Assembly: GCA_963770645.1 (NCBI GenBank)
Contig: CAVYQL010000004.1
Coordinates: forward strand, 744,001-808,000
Length of the DNA stretch: 64,000 bases
Direction: 5' to 3'
DNA from: Bog-473 sp963770645
GTDB lineage: Bacteria > Actinomycetota > Acidimicrobiia > Acidimicrobiales > RAAP-2
Positions 31,560-39,800 of the stretch are shown here, in pieces. Below the pieces are notes generated by a model. That model did no database searches. It saw only the letters and a program-made list of their open reading frames with translations, and had not been told where the DNA came from. Both the position numbers and the translations under genes were made by a program. How positions within the stretch are numbered: position 1 is the stretch's first letter; each line of letters opens with the position of its first letter.

Positions 31560-32374
31560 CAGGCGTCGTCGTTGACCGTCTCGTACACGCGGAAGGCCAA
31601 GGGGTACTCGTAGGCGTCGGACCCGGCGGCGAAGCGCTCCAGGTGGCGCTCGACGATGGCGATGGCCTCATCCTCGCGTTCGGGTGCGACGCCCATCAGT
31701 GGGAGGAGGGAGCGGTCAGCGATGGCGCTGGCCGGAGCGCGCACCGTCGTGTGGTGGGGCGTGCTCTCCACGGCGCCGAAGCCGGCTCCTTCGAGTATCT
31801 CGTGGACGTACTCGTCGTCACCGAGGGCGAAGGGCCCGACCGGGCTCTTGCCCGCTGGCGGGACGGGCGGGGCCGGCAGCAGCGGCCGCAACGCGGTGCC
31901 GACGTGCCAAGGGTTGGACTCGACGCCCTGCCAACAGGCGAACACGAAGCGTCCGCCCGGCGCGACCGTGCGGCGGATCGCCGCGAAGGCCGCTGTCGGC
32001 TCATCGAAGAACATCACGCCGAATTGCGAAGCGACGAGGTCGAAGGGTGCCTCGTCGAAGGTGCCGGTCTGGACGTCAAGCTGGACGAAGCGAGCGGTGG
32101 TCACGCCGGCCTCGGCGGCGCGCTGCCGGGCGAGATCGACGAGGGCGCCCGACAGATCCACCCCGACCGCCTCGCCGCCAGGCGCGACGGCGCGTGCGAG
32201 CTCGATGGTCAGGCCACCGCCGCCGCAGCCGATGTCGCTGACCCGCTGACCCGGGAGCGGGTCGATGGCCTTCAGCAGGTACGGCGTCACCGCCTCTGTC
32301 AGGCGCTCGCGCTGCGGCCACGCTGCCACCCAGCGCTCGTCGTTCCAGCGCCTGGTCTCCGCTTCGTTGGCCAC
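31559..32374 (-). CDS. Class I SAM-dependent methyltransferase
   Basis: The 271-residue enzyme carries the ubiquinone/menaquinone-like methyltransferase core: VSDIGCGGGGLTIELA (motif I), GGEAVGVDLSGALVDLARQRA, FDLVASQFGVMFFDEP and TVAPGGRFVFACWQ. The N-terminal RRWNDERWVAAWPQRERL is typical of small-molecule methyltransferases in actinobacteria. Start GTG 32374 is inferred from the domain limit. It forms a two-gene unit with DUF3052 through an ATGA overlap and is divergent from an LLM oxidoreductase gene. Substrate unknown. Confidence 0.88.
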   Translation of the reverse strand: MANEAETRRWNDERWVAAWPQRERLTEAVTPYLLKAIDPLPGQRVSDIGCGGGGLTIELARAVAPGGEAVGVDLSGALVDLARQRAAEAGVTTARFVQLDVQTGTFDEAPFDLVASQFGVMFFDEPTAAFAAIRRTVAPGGRFVFACWQGVESNPWHVGTALRPLLPAPPVPPAGKSPVGPFALGDDEYVHEILEGAGFGAVESTPHHTTVRAPASAIADRSLLPLMGVAPEREDEAIAIVERHLERFAAGSDAYEYPLAFRVYETVNDDA

Positions 32375-32411
32375 GGCGACACGGTAACCCGGCGCTACTA
32401 ACTTCGGCGCC

Positions 32412-33293
32412 GTGCACGTCGGACTCGTCATCCTTCCCAGCGATCGGTGGCGCGAGGCCCGATCCCAGTGGGAATGGGCCGACCGCGCCGGCTTCTGCAC
32501 AGCGTGGACGTACGACCACATCCGCTGGGGCGGCATGCCCGAGGGGCCTTGGCATGCCGCGGTACCCGTGCTGGCGGCGGCGGCCGCGGTGACGTCGCGC
32601 ACTCGCCTCGGCACGCTCGTCGCGACGCCGAACTTCCGGCATCCGGTGACGCTCGCCCGCGACGCGCTGGCCCTCGACGACATCAGTGGCGGACGCTTCG
32701 ACCTCGGCGTCGGCCCGGGCAGTGAGGGGTTCGACGCGAGCATGCTGGGCCAGGAGCCTTGGAGCCCGGCAGATCGCCTGCACCGCTTCGCCGAGTTCCT
32801 CGAGGTGCTGGCGCCGATCGTCGAGGGCGACGAGACGGCCCGCCACAGCGCGCGCACCGAGCACTACGCCGCGACCGAGGCGCCCTCCACACCCGGCGCT
32901 CTGCAACACCCGCTTCCCCTCACCGTCGCGGCCGGCGGTGCCAAGGGCATGGCTCTCGTCGCACGGTACGCGCGCAATTGGGTGACCATCGGTCCGACGG
33001 GGCTCGTCGAGCGCACACCCGAGACGATCCTCGCTGCCGTGCGCGCCCAGCTCGCTGCGTTGGAGGGGGCCTGTGCCGCGACCGGCCGCGACGTGGCGAG
33101 CGTCGGCAAGATCCTGCTGTGGATGCCGACGGAGCCGGCGATCGACTCGGCCGAGCAGTTCGAGGAGCTCGCCGCGCCGTACGCCGAGCTCGGCTTCGAG
33201 CAGATCGTGCTGCACCACCCCGACCAGACCGGTCCCTTCGGCGGTGAGGTGGCCGCATTCGAGGAGATCGCGGCACGCCACTCGGGAAGGTGA
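32412..33293 (+). CDS. LLM-class flavin/F420-dependent oxidoreductase
   Basis: The 293-residue luciferase-like barrel begins VGLVILPSDRWREARSQWEWADRAGFCTAWTYDHIRW, then SRTRLGTLVATPNFRHPVTLARDALALDDISGGRFDLGVGPGSEGFD, a standard LLM pattern. The TVAAGGAKGMALVARYARNWVTIG segment matches the late barrel strand. In this lineage F420 is the likely cofactor. Start is GTG 32412. It is divergent from the methyltransferase gene with only 37 bases between starts, so promoters must overlap. Confidence 0.88.
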   Translation: MHVGLVILPSDRWREARSQWEWADRAGFCTAWTYDHIRWGGMPEGPWHAAVPVLAAAAAVTSRTRLGTLVATPNFRHPVTLARDALALDDISGGRFDLGVGPGSEGFDASMLGQEPWSPADRLHRFAEFLEVLAPIVEGDETARHSARTEHYAATEAPSTPGALQHPLPLTVAAGGAKGMALVARYARNWVTIGPTGLVERTPETILAAVRAQLAALEGACAATGRDVASVGKILLWMPTEPAIDSAEQFEELAAPYAELGFEQIVLHHPDQTGPFGGEVAAFEEIAARHSGR

Positions 33294-33599
33294 ACCTCGC
33301 GGGAGGGCTGAGGGTCGCGGAATGTCGAAGGTCGCACGGCGGAAGGTTGAAGGTCGCACGGAGGATGAGGCCACGCCCAAAGGTTTAGGGATTGGAACGG
33401 CTCAGACCGTCGCACGCTAGCAACGCATGTTTCATTGCGATTGCCACACGTTACGTCCCGATCGTCTCACTTTGCGCATTGGATCACAAAGATTTTCGCT
33501 TGACGTGTGTCGTTTCTGTTCTTAGCGTTCCGGCCGTCCTCTTCTTACGTCCTGGCGGCGAATCGTTCTCGCACTGCGAGATTGGGGAAGGAAAGAGCC
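33294..33599 (+). promoter_or_regulatory. Intergenic leader with short direct repeats before the secreted protein gene
   Basis: About 300 bases without a gene. It contains two copies of GAAGGTCGCACGG (33327-33339 and 33349-33361) within imperfect repeats, an A/T-richer stretch from about 33420, and the promoter at 33500-33528. AAGGAAAG just before ATG 33600 is a good ribosome site. Confidence 0.6.
33500..33528 (+). promoter_or_regulatory. Predicted promoter of the propeller-repeat secreted protein
   Basis: TTGACG (33500-33505), 17 bases, then TAGCGT (33523-33528). The same -35 with identical spacing and a similar -10 (TAGGTT) stands before the LAFTG surface protein at 40909. Expected 5' leader is about 65 bases. 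Confidence 0.55.
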
Positions 33600-34916
33600 A
33601 TGAGAAAGAAGGCGTTTCTTCGGCGCATTCTGTCGTTGGCGGCAACCTTGACAGTTGCGACAGCAGGAGTGCTCGCTGTTGCCGGTACGGCAAGTGCCGC
33701 CACGCCGACACTCACAGTGGCGCCGAGTACGGGGCTCCAGCCCACTGGTTCGACTGCCGTTACCGTCTCAGGTTCGGGTTACGCCGCAAGCTCGCTCGGT
33801 GGAATTTCGGAGTGCAACAGCGCCAGCGGCCAACCCACCATCGAGGTGGCGGGCAACGCAGTGCCCGTGTCGTGCAGCAATCCCCTCAATGCCATCACCA
33901 CCACCAGTGGTAGCGGCGACCTGGGGCCGTATCCGTTCACCGTCACGACCGGCACCGTCGGGCCGCCGGCTACGGGCACCGACTCGAGCGGCGGCGACGC
34001 CGCAACCGACGCTGCCAAGTACCCGTGCCCGCCGACTACGGCACAACAAGCGGCCGGGGATACCTGCAATCTGAACTTCGGCGACGCCGCGGGGGACACG
34101 GTCACGGCGACCATCACCTTCGCCGGGCCCTGTGTCGCCCCCGCCGGGGCAAATGGCTACGACATGGTTGCCGGGGACGGAGGCGTCTTCTCGTTTGGGA
34201 CCCTCCCCTACTGCGGCTCTGCAGGTGGGACGAAGCTCAACAAGCCAGTCGTTGGAATGGCCCTGACGCACAGCGGCGGTGGTTACTGGCTGGTCGCCTC
34301 TGACGGCGGGGTCTTCAGCTATGGGAACGCGACGTTCTACGGATCGGCGGGTGGGATGAAGCTCAACGAGCCCGTGGTCGGGATGGCCGCCACGCCCGAC
34401 GCCGGCGGGTACTGGCTCGTGGCCTCGGACGGCGGCGTCTTCAGCTACGGCGACGCCGTCTTCCACGGCTCGGCGGGCGGCACCAAGCTCAACGAGCCGA
34501 TCGTCGGGATGGCCGCGACCTCCGACGGCGGCGGCTACTGGCTGGTCGCCTCGGACGGCGGCGTCTTCAGCTACGGCGACGCCGTCTTCCACGGCTCGGC
34601 GGGCGGCACCCCGCTGGCCAAGCCCATCGTCGGGATGGCCGCGACCTCCGACGGCGGCGGCTACTGGCTGGTCGCCTCGGACGGCGGCGTCTTCAGCTAC
34701 GGCGACGCCGTCTTCCACGGCTCGGCGGGCGGCACCCCGCTGAGTAACCCGATCGTGGCGATCGCGCCGACCGGCGACAACGGAGGGTACTGGCTCTTCG
34801 GGAACAACGGTGCCGTGCTGACATACGGCGACGCGCAGTCTCTCGGGTCCTTGAGCGCGGTCACCTTGAACCAGCCGATCGTGGGCGTGGCCTCCATCCC
34901 GACCGCTCCCGTTTGA
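33600..34916 (+). CDS. Secreted protein with neocarzinostatin-like domain and six-unit propeller repeat
   Basis: The 438-residue protein has a Sec signal peptide (MRKKAFLRR, hydrophobic core, cleavage near ASA-ATP at about residue 34), an Ig-like domain (about 36-180) with four Cys resembling the neocarzinostatin fold, and six repeats of 42 residues from residue 197 to the end, each with GYWLVASDGGVFSYGDA-type sequence, the last truncated. Such repeats likely form a beta-propeller used for binding at the cell surface. There is no sortase motif or C-terminal membrane span, so it is probably released or bound noncovalently. AAGGAAAG supports ATG 33600. Confidence 0.85.
   Translation: MRKKAFLRRILSLAATLTVATAGVLAVAGTASAATPTLTVAPSTGLQPTGSTAVTVSGSGYAASSLGGISECNSASGQPTIEVAGNAVPVSCSNPLNAITTTSGSGDLGPYPFTVTTGTVGPPATGTDSSGGDAATDAAKYPCPPTTAQQAAGDTCNLNFGDAAGDTVTATITFAGPCVAPAGANGYDMVAGDGGVFSFGTLPYCGSAGGTKLNKPVVGMALTHSGGGYWLVASDGGVFSYGNATFYGSAGGMKLNEPVVGMAATPDAGGYWLVASDGGVFSYGDAVFHGSAGGTKLNEPIVGMAATSDGGGYWLVASDGGVFSYGDAVFHGSAGGTPLAKPIVGMAATSDGGGYWLVASDGGVFSYGDAVFHGSAGGTPLSNPIVAIAPTGDNGGYWLFGNNGAVLTYGDAQSLGSLSAVTLNQPIVGVASIPTAPV
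34188..34913 (+). repeat. 126-bp tandem repeat encoding six propeller units
   Basis: Units begin at 34188, 34314, 34440, 34566, 34692 and 34818, the last incomplete. Units 3, 4 and 5 are almost identical in DNA over much of their length, which points to recent duplication or gene conversion. Units 1, 2 and 6 are more diverged. Confidence 0.9.
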
Positions 34917-34991
34917 TCGCGGCCGGCCGCTCGAGGGCAGCGCGCCGGTCGTAGCGCAGACGACGAATCGCGACGGCGGCGGGAGCCTTCG

Positions 34992-36119
34992 TCAGTCGAG
35001 GAGCGCCGCCGCCACCGTGTCCTCGAGCGCGCGGTCGTTGGCCCACATCAGCTGTTGCACCTTGGCGCGGCGGAAGTAGAGCTGGATGTCGAACTCCACC
35101 GTGAAGCCGATGCCGCCGAAGAGCTGCTGCGCCATCGCGGTGATGTCCCGGAAGGTCTCGCAGGCGAAGAGCTTGGCCATGGGCGCGAGCGGTGTCAGGG
35201 CGCGCCCCGTCGCCCCGGCCCACGCCGCCTCGTGCACGAGCTGCTCGGCCCCGTCCAGTCTGGTGACGGCGTCGGACAGGTAATGAGCCAGGGCCTGGAA
35301 GGCACCGAGCGGCTTGTCGAACTGGTGGCGGTCCTTGGCGTACTGGGTCGTGATCTCGAGCGCGTAGCGGGCCCCGCCGACCGCCTGTGCGCCGAGGAGT
35401 ACAAGGGCGGGTTCGAGCACCGCCTGCCAGGTGGCCCAACCGCTGCCGGCCGGCCCGATGCGGTCGTCGGCGCCCAGCGCGACGCGATCGAAGGTCACCT
35501 CGTACTGGGTGTCGGACGCGACGCTGAACTGCTGGCACAGAGTCACGCCGTCCGCGCCGGGGTCGACGAGGAACAGGTCGATGGCTTCGTCGGCCTCCCC
35601 GGTGCGGGCCAGCACGACGAGCCGGTCCGACGCCGCCGCGAACGCGACATGACGCTTGCGTCCCGACAACCGGAACCCGGCACCATCGGGCTCGGCTCGC
35701 ACCGCGACACCGCTGGGAGTGAACCCGTTCTCGGGTTCGAGCCAGGCCGGGGTCACGATGACCTCGCCCGACGCGATCAGGCGCAGCCACCGGTGCTTCT
35801 GGTCCGTGCTCCCCGCCGCCGCCAGAACACCCCCGCCCAGCACCGCGCTCACGAAATGCGGCGTGGGCGCGAGGGCGCGTCCGAGCTCCTCGTAGAGTGC
35901 CACGCCCTCAATCAAGGTCATGCCCGATCCCTCGTACTCCTCGGGCAGCAGCAAGCCGATGAGGTCGAGCTCGCCAAGCTGCTCCCACAGCGCAGATGGA
36001 TACCCGACCGGGTCGTCCTCCATCTGGCGGACGACCTCGAGCGAACAGTGCCGCGCCAGCAGGTCGCGCACCGTCTGGCGCAGAAGCTCTTGCTCCTGAT
36101 CGAAGTCGAGATCAAGCAC
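34992..36119 (-). CDS. Acyl-CoA dehydrogenase
   Basis: The 375-residue flavoenzyme should introduce an alpha-beta double bond in an acyl-CoA. It has the N-terminal helical domain LDFDQEQELLRQTVRDLLARH, the middle segment (VTPAWLEPENGFTPSGVAV, short for the FAD-binding sheet), GSGWATWQAVLEPALVLLGAQAVGGARYALEITTQYAKDRHQFDKPLGAFQ, and LFGGIGFTVEFDIQLYFRRAK. The catalytic base normally in the last third is not obvious, as in FadE subunits that work as heterodimers with the partner encoded at 38393-39574. It is the last gene of a five-gene operon. Confidence 0.9.
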   Translation of the reverse strand: MLDLDFDQEQELLRQTVRDLLARHCSLEVVRQMEDDPVGYPSALWEQLGELDLIGLLLPEEYEGSGMTLIEGVALYEELGRALAPTPHFVSAVLGGGVLAAAGSTDQKHRWLRLIASGEVIVTPAWLEPENGFTPSGVAVRAEPDGAGFRLSGRKRHVAFAAASDRLVVLARTGEADEAIDLFLVDPGADGVTLCQQFSVASDTQYEVTFDRVALGADDRIGPAGSGWATWQAVLEPALVLLGAQAVGGARYALEITTQYAKDRHQFDKPLGAFQALAHYLSDAVTRLDGAEQLVHEAAWAGATGRALTPLAPMAKLFACETFRDITAMAQQLFGGIGFTVEFDIQLYFRRAKVQQLMWANDRALEDTVAAALLD

Positions 36120-36183
36120 GGTCAGCCTCTTTTCGTGTTCGGCGTCGGCAGCGAGGACGTGGTGGTGGTCGTGGTGACGGTCG

Positions 36184-36684
36184 TCATGACGGGGGTGCAG
36201 GACGCCATTGGTCACCCGAGCGGGCCCAGGGGTTGTCGGCGTCGGAGCGGGGCAACGCGATCCGGGCGCGACAGGTGGTCTTGGTATCACCGTCCACCGA
36301 CAGCGTGACGTCGACGGTGGCGAAGCCGCACCCCACCTCGTCCACCTCGGTCGAGGCCACCACGCCGCGCAGCGACATGGTGTCGCCCGGGAAGACCGAG
36401 CCCTTCATACGAAACGTCACGCGGCCGAGGCGGCCGTGCGGACCGGCCCAGTCGCTGAGATAGCGCTCGAACCACGCCGCCTGGTTGGGCGTGTTCAAGA
36501 AGATGTCCTTGGTCCCGTTGCGATCGACCGCGAAGTCCTTGTCGTGGTGCATGGGCCGCCAGTCGCGGGTGGCCAGCGCGCCCAGGACGACGGTGGTGGC
36601 GCTGACCTCGTAGTCGAACGGGGGCAGCTCGTCGCCGGTGGCGACGTCGTCAAGCAGCAGGCGCGGGGTCAGCGCGACGCTCAT
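36184..36684 (-). CDS. MaoC-like hotdog dehydratase (C-terminal half type)
   Basis: The 166-residue hotdog-fold protein has ATRDWRPMHHDKDFAV, matching the DxNPxHxD hydratase motif with Asp and His retained. It probably hydrates an enoyl-CoA as one half of a heteromeric hydratase with the FAS1-like protein encoded just upstream. The two genes overlap by ATGA (36684-36681), consistent with a fixed stoichiometry. The preceding dehydrogenase and CoA-transferase support a role in breaking down an acyl side chain. Confidence 0.88.
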   Translation of the reverse strand: MSVALTPRLLLDDVATGDELPPFDYEVSATTVVLGALATRDWRPMHHDKDFAVDRNGTKDIFLNTPNQAAWFERYLSDWAGPHGRLGRVTFRMKGSVFPGDTMSLRGVVASTEVDEVGCGFATVDVTLSVDGDTKTTCRARIALPRSDADNPWARSGDQWRPAPPS

Positions 36685-37214
36685 GCCGTCGTCCCGCGCC
36701 GGTAGCCGAAGCCGGTGTAGGACTCGACGGCGACCAAGTCGCCGTCCTGGTTCTCGTACACCACCTCGATCACCCAGAAGCGCCCGGTGCCGAGCTTGGT
36801 CGTCTTCTCCTCGCTCACCGACCGCAGCACCTGATGGGTGCGCAGCACGTCACCCATGCGCACGGGCGCGTGGAACTCGATGGTGTTGTCGGTCATGACG
36901 GCCTCGGGTAGAGCGAAGAGCTCCTTCAGGTCGAAGTGCACCTGCAGCGGCAACGCCTGCTCGCTCCGTCCGGGCGCCCAGTGATGAGGCCGGAACCACA
37001 CCGAGACCATGGAGGGCGGCGCGATCGGACCACCGGTGAGCGCGTCGGCCACCCCTGCGTCCCAAAACAGCGGGTTCCCGTTCTCCACCGAGGCGCACGA
37101 CGTCCAGACGTAGCCGCGCTCGACGGGGAACTCCCCCACCTCGTGGTACTGCTCCCGGCCGACGAGGGCTCGGGCGCGCGCCAGCGCGTCGGATGCGGTG
37201 ACGGGTGCACTCAC
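36681..37214 (-). CDS. FAS1-like/MaoC N-terminal-type hotdog protein
   Basis: The 177-residue product is the partner half of a two-subunit enoyl-CoA hydratase: GREQYHEVGEFPVERGYVWTSCASVENGNPLFWD, PPSMVSVWFRPHHW, FDLKELFALPEAVMTDNTIEFHAPVRMGDVLRTHQVL, which is the MaoC_dehydrat_N pattern. It lacks the Asp-His pair, which sits in the downstream gene. GTG 37214 overlaps the CoA-transferase stop (GTGA), and its own stop overlaps the next start. In steroid catabolism such pairs (ChsH1/ChsH2-like or KasI-type) hydrate side-chain intermediates. Confidence 0.87.
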   Translation of the reverse strand: MSAPVTASDALARARALVGREQYHEVGEFPVERGYVWTSCASVENGNPLFWDAGVADALTGGPIAPPSMVSVWFRPHHWAPGRSEQALPLQVHFDLKELFALPEAVMTDNTIEFHAPVRMGDVLRTHQVLRSVSEEKTTKLGTGRFWVIEVVYENQDGDLVAVESYTGFGYRRGTTA

Positions 37215-38392
37215 GCCACCACCCCCCGGGCCACCCAGGCGGCGATCGTCTGGCCGTCGACGCCGGCCTCTTTCAAGAGATGCTCGGTGTCGTTCTGCGC
37301 CATGTCGGGCAGCGCAACCACACCGCCCGGACGCGCCATGCCCGCCAGCATCGGTGCCAGCTGTCGCAGCGCGCCTTCTTTTGGATGCGAGGCCGCCCCG
37401 ACGACCCGCCGGGCCCTGAACTGGGGGTGTTCGACAACCTCGGCCACCTCGAGCACCGGCGCCACACACGTGTCCGCGTCGGCCAGCGCCTCGACCCACT
37501 CGTCGCGCGTGCGAGTGACGAAGGCGTGTGCAAACGCGTCTCGGATGGCGGGCTGCGCGTCGTCGTCGTACTGGCGCGCCGCCAGCTCCTGACAATCGAG
37601 TGCGGCACAGAGGTTGGCGAAGAACTTGGCCTCGATGGCGCCGACGGCGACCCACTTCGCGTCGGCGCATTCGTACGTCGCGTAGCAGGCGTAGCGCCCC
37701 GAGAGGACGTCGTGACCGGGTCGCACCTCCGCGCCGAGCGCCAGCTGCTCGTCGATGGCGAGCGACATCAGCCACAACACGCCCTCCGCCACCGACACGT
37801 CGAGGAACGCACCGTGCCCCGAGTCGGCCCGGCCGGCCAAGGCGGCGGTGACGGCGAGCGCGGCGTGCAGCCCGCCGCCGGCGGCGTCAGCGATGGTGGC
37901 GCCCGGCAGCGTCGGCCCGCCGTCGGGCCCGGGTCCGCTCATCGCGAGATAACCCCCGGCGGCCAGGTAGTCGAGGTCGTGGCCGGCCCACTGCGACGCC
38001 GGGCCGTCCTGGCCGTACCCGCTCGTCGAGCAGTAGACGATGCGGGGGTTGCGCGCAGAGACGGCTTCATAGCCGATGCCGAGGCGATCGACCACGCCGG
38101 GGCGGAAGCTCTCGACCACGACGTCAGCCGCCGCGGCCAGCGCGAGGAAAGCAGCCCGTCCGCCGTCGTCCTTCAGGTCGAGCTGGACCCGGCGCATGCC
38201 ACGGTGGCCGCTGTACGCGAAGAACGGAGGCTCGATCGGCTTGGCGTCCGCCGCGGGCACCGGCCCGACCTTGATGACGCGCGCGCCGTAGTCGGCCAGG
38301 AGCCGTGTGCAGCGTGCCGCCGGCCCGACCGTCGAGAGGTCGAGGACGGTGACCCCGTCGAGGGGACCGGTGGCTGACGGGGCTTCGTGCAC
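37211..38392 (-). CDS. CaiB/BaiF family CoA transferase
   Basis: The 393-residue class III CoA transferase moves CoA between carboxylic acids through a glutamyl/aspartyl-CoA intermediate. VTVLDLSTVGPAARCTRLLADYGARVIKV is the N-terminal CoA-binding part, and VVESFRPGVVDRLGIGYEAVSARNPRIVYCSTSGYGQDGPASQWAGHDLDYLA carries the catalytic Asp region. It includes racemase-like relatives (AMACR), so it could instead epimerise 2-methylacyl-CoA esters, which would fit a branched side-chain pathway. Start GTG 38392 directly follows the stop of the dehydrogenase gene. Confidence 0.9.
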   Translation of the reverse strand: MHEAPSATGPLDGVTVLDLSTVGPAARCTRLLADYGARVIKVGPVPAADAKPIEPPFFAYSGHRGMRRVQLDLKDDGGRAAFLALAAAADVVVESFRPGVVDRLGIGYEAVSARNPRIVYCSTSGYGQDGPASQWAGHDLDYLAAGGYLAMSGPGPDGGPTLPGATIADAAGGGLHAALAVTAALAGRADSGHGAFLDVSVAEGVLWLMSLAIDEQLALGAEVRPGHDVLSGRYACYATYECADAKWVAVGAIEAKFFANLCAALDCQELAARQYDDDAQPAIRDAFAHAFVTRTRDEWVEALADADTCVAPVLEVAEVVEHPQFRARRVVGAASHPKEGALRQLAPMLAGMARPGGVVALPDMAQNDTEHLLKEAGVDGQTIAAWVARGVVA

Positions 38393-39574
38393 TCAGAAGT
38401 TCTTGGGCAGGCCGAGCTTGCGCCGGGCGATGATGTTCTTCTGGATCTCCGAGGCGCCGCCGCCGATGGTGTCGATCACGGTGTAGCGGTACGTCGACTC
38501 GGCCCGGCCGGCCATCGGAGCCTCGGGCGTCTTGACGCGTAGCTGGCTGCCCGGGCCGGCGATGTCCATGGACGCGTTGGCCAGCCGCTTGGACAGCTCG
38601 GTGGCGTAGAGCTTGTACTCCGACGCCCATGTGGTGGGCGCGGCGCCGCCCTTGGCGGACTCGAAGACGAACTTGATCCCGATCACGCGCGCCACCTCGA
38701 GCTGAGTGGCCAGCTGGGCCAGGCGCTGGCGGATGACGGGGTCGTCCTTGAGCGCCTTCCCGTCGCGCACCGTCGACTTCACGTACTCGACGAGAAGCTC
38801 GAAGCGTTGCTGGATCGGCGAGATGGTGAACATGGTGAAGCGCTCGAGGTCGAGCGCTTCGGAGATGTATTGGAACCCGTGGTCCACCTCGCCCACGACG
38901 TATTCGTCTGGGACGAAGACGTCGTTGAGGAACACCTCGTTCGTGCGCTCGTCGCCCATGGTCCAGATGGCGTTCACTGTGATGTTGGGCTGGTCGATGG
39001 GGACGAGGAAGAGCGTGATGCCGGCGTGCTTGGGCGCATCGGGGTCGGTGCGGGCACCGACCCAGTACCACTCGGCGAAGTGGGCGGACGTGGTCCAGGT
39101 CTTCTGGCCGTTGAGAACCCAGCCGCCGTCGACCTTGGTCGCCTTCAGCTGCATGGAAGCGGCGTCGGAGCCGGCGTTGGGCTCGGAGTAGCCGACGGCG
39201 AACTCCACCTCGTTGCGCAGGATCTTCGGGAGGAACTCCTCCTTCAAGGTCTCGTTGCCGTGACGGATGATCGTCTTGCCGACGATGCCGACGCCTTTGC
39301 CGATCTGGGGCCCCCCCCGCCCGGCCAGCTGCTCGTTGAGGAGGTACTCGTAGACGCCCTCTCCCTCGGACCCCCCGTATTCCTTGGGCCAGGTCATGCC
39401 GAGCCAGCCCTGCTCCCCCAGCGACCTCATGAAGGCGCGGCGCTTGGGCGTGTCGACGATCTGGGCCATGTTCTCCCTGGTGACGTCGAAGACCTCGGGG
39501 TCGTCGTTGGCATCGAGGAAGGTCTCGACCTCTTTCACGAAGGCCAGCTGTTCGGGGGAGAACTCGAAGTCCAT
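38393..39574 (-). CDS. Acyl-CoA dehydrogenase
   Basis: The 393-residue flavoenzyme has MDFEFSPEQLAFVKEVETFL, GMTWPKEYGGSE, the FAD-binding middle domain (VGYSEPNAGSDAASMQLKATKVDGGWVLNGQKTWTTSAHFAEW) and the C-terminal VIDTIGGGASEIQKNIIARRKLGLP. It is closest to large FadE-type enzymes for long or branched CoA esters. GGAGGCAGGCA just upstream supports ATG 39574. It is the first gene of the operon with CoA-transferase, two hotdog proteins and a second dehydrogenase. A palindromic operator lies 31 bases upstream of the start. Confidence 0.93.
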   Translation of the reverse strand: MDFEFSPEQLAFVKEVETFLDANDDPEVFDVTRENMAQIVDTPKRRAFMRSLGEQGWLGMTWPKEYGGSEGEGVYEYLLNEQLAGRGGPQIGKGVGIVGKTIIRHGNETLKEEFLPKILRNEVEFAVGYSEPNAGSDAASMQLKATKVDGGWVLNGQKTWTTSAHFAEWYWVGARTDPDAPKHAGITLFLVPIDQPNITVNAIWTMGDERTNEVFLNDVFVPDEYVVGEVDHGFQYISEALDLERFTMFTISPIQQRFELLVEYVKSTVRDGKALKDDPVIRQRLAQLATQLEVARVIGIKFVFESAKGGAAPTTWASEYKLYATELSKRLANASMDIAGPGSQLRVKTPEAPMAGRAESTYRYTVIDTIGGGASEIQKNIIARRKLGLPKNF

Positions 39575-39605
39575 TGCCTGCCTCCAGGGTCGCCGACGCG
39601 CCGAA

Positions 39606-39622
39606 TCTGACGCTGCGTCAGA
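39606..39622. promoter_or_regulatory. Palindromic operator of the acyl-CoA operon
   Basis: TCTGACG-CTG-CGTCAGA, a perfect palindrome with a 3-base centre (8-base arms counting the extra C/G). It is 31 bases before the first dehydrogenase start. The same TCTGACG-N3-CGTCAGA element precedes the thiolase operon at 46300. The shape fits a TetR-family repressor responsive to an acyl-CoA. No regulator gene lies next to it. Confidence 0.75.
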
Positions 39623-39800
39623 TCGATTCGTCATCATAGGGCAGCGCCTTGCGGCGCTTTCGAGGCGGCGCGCCGCGGTGCGCCCGCGTCCGCCTCACCG
39701 CCGCATTCATCCTCCGAGCACTCTTTACGCCCCGACGGAGCTGGCTCGCTTTGGCGCTGGCGATCCCGGGCGCCAGGAGTGCCCTCGTACACTCCCCCGA

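Noticed and set aside
34919..34930. 12-bp palindrome GCGGCCGGCCGC between convergent genes
   Set aside because: GC-only palindromes are common here and there is no T-tract or second copy in a promoter.
39643..39658. AGCGCC-TTGC-GGCGCT hairpin in the gap before the sortase gene
   Set aside because: Short stem followed by only three T. It is too weak for a terminator call.
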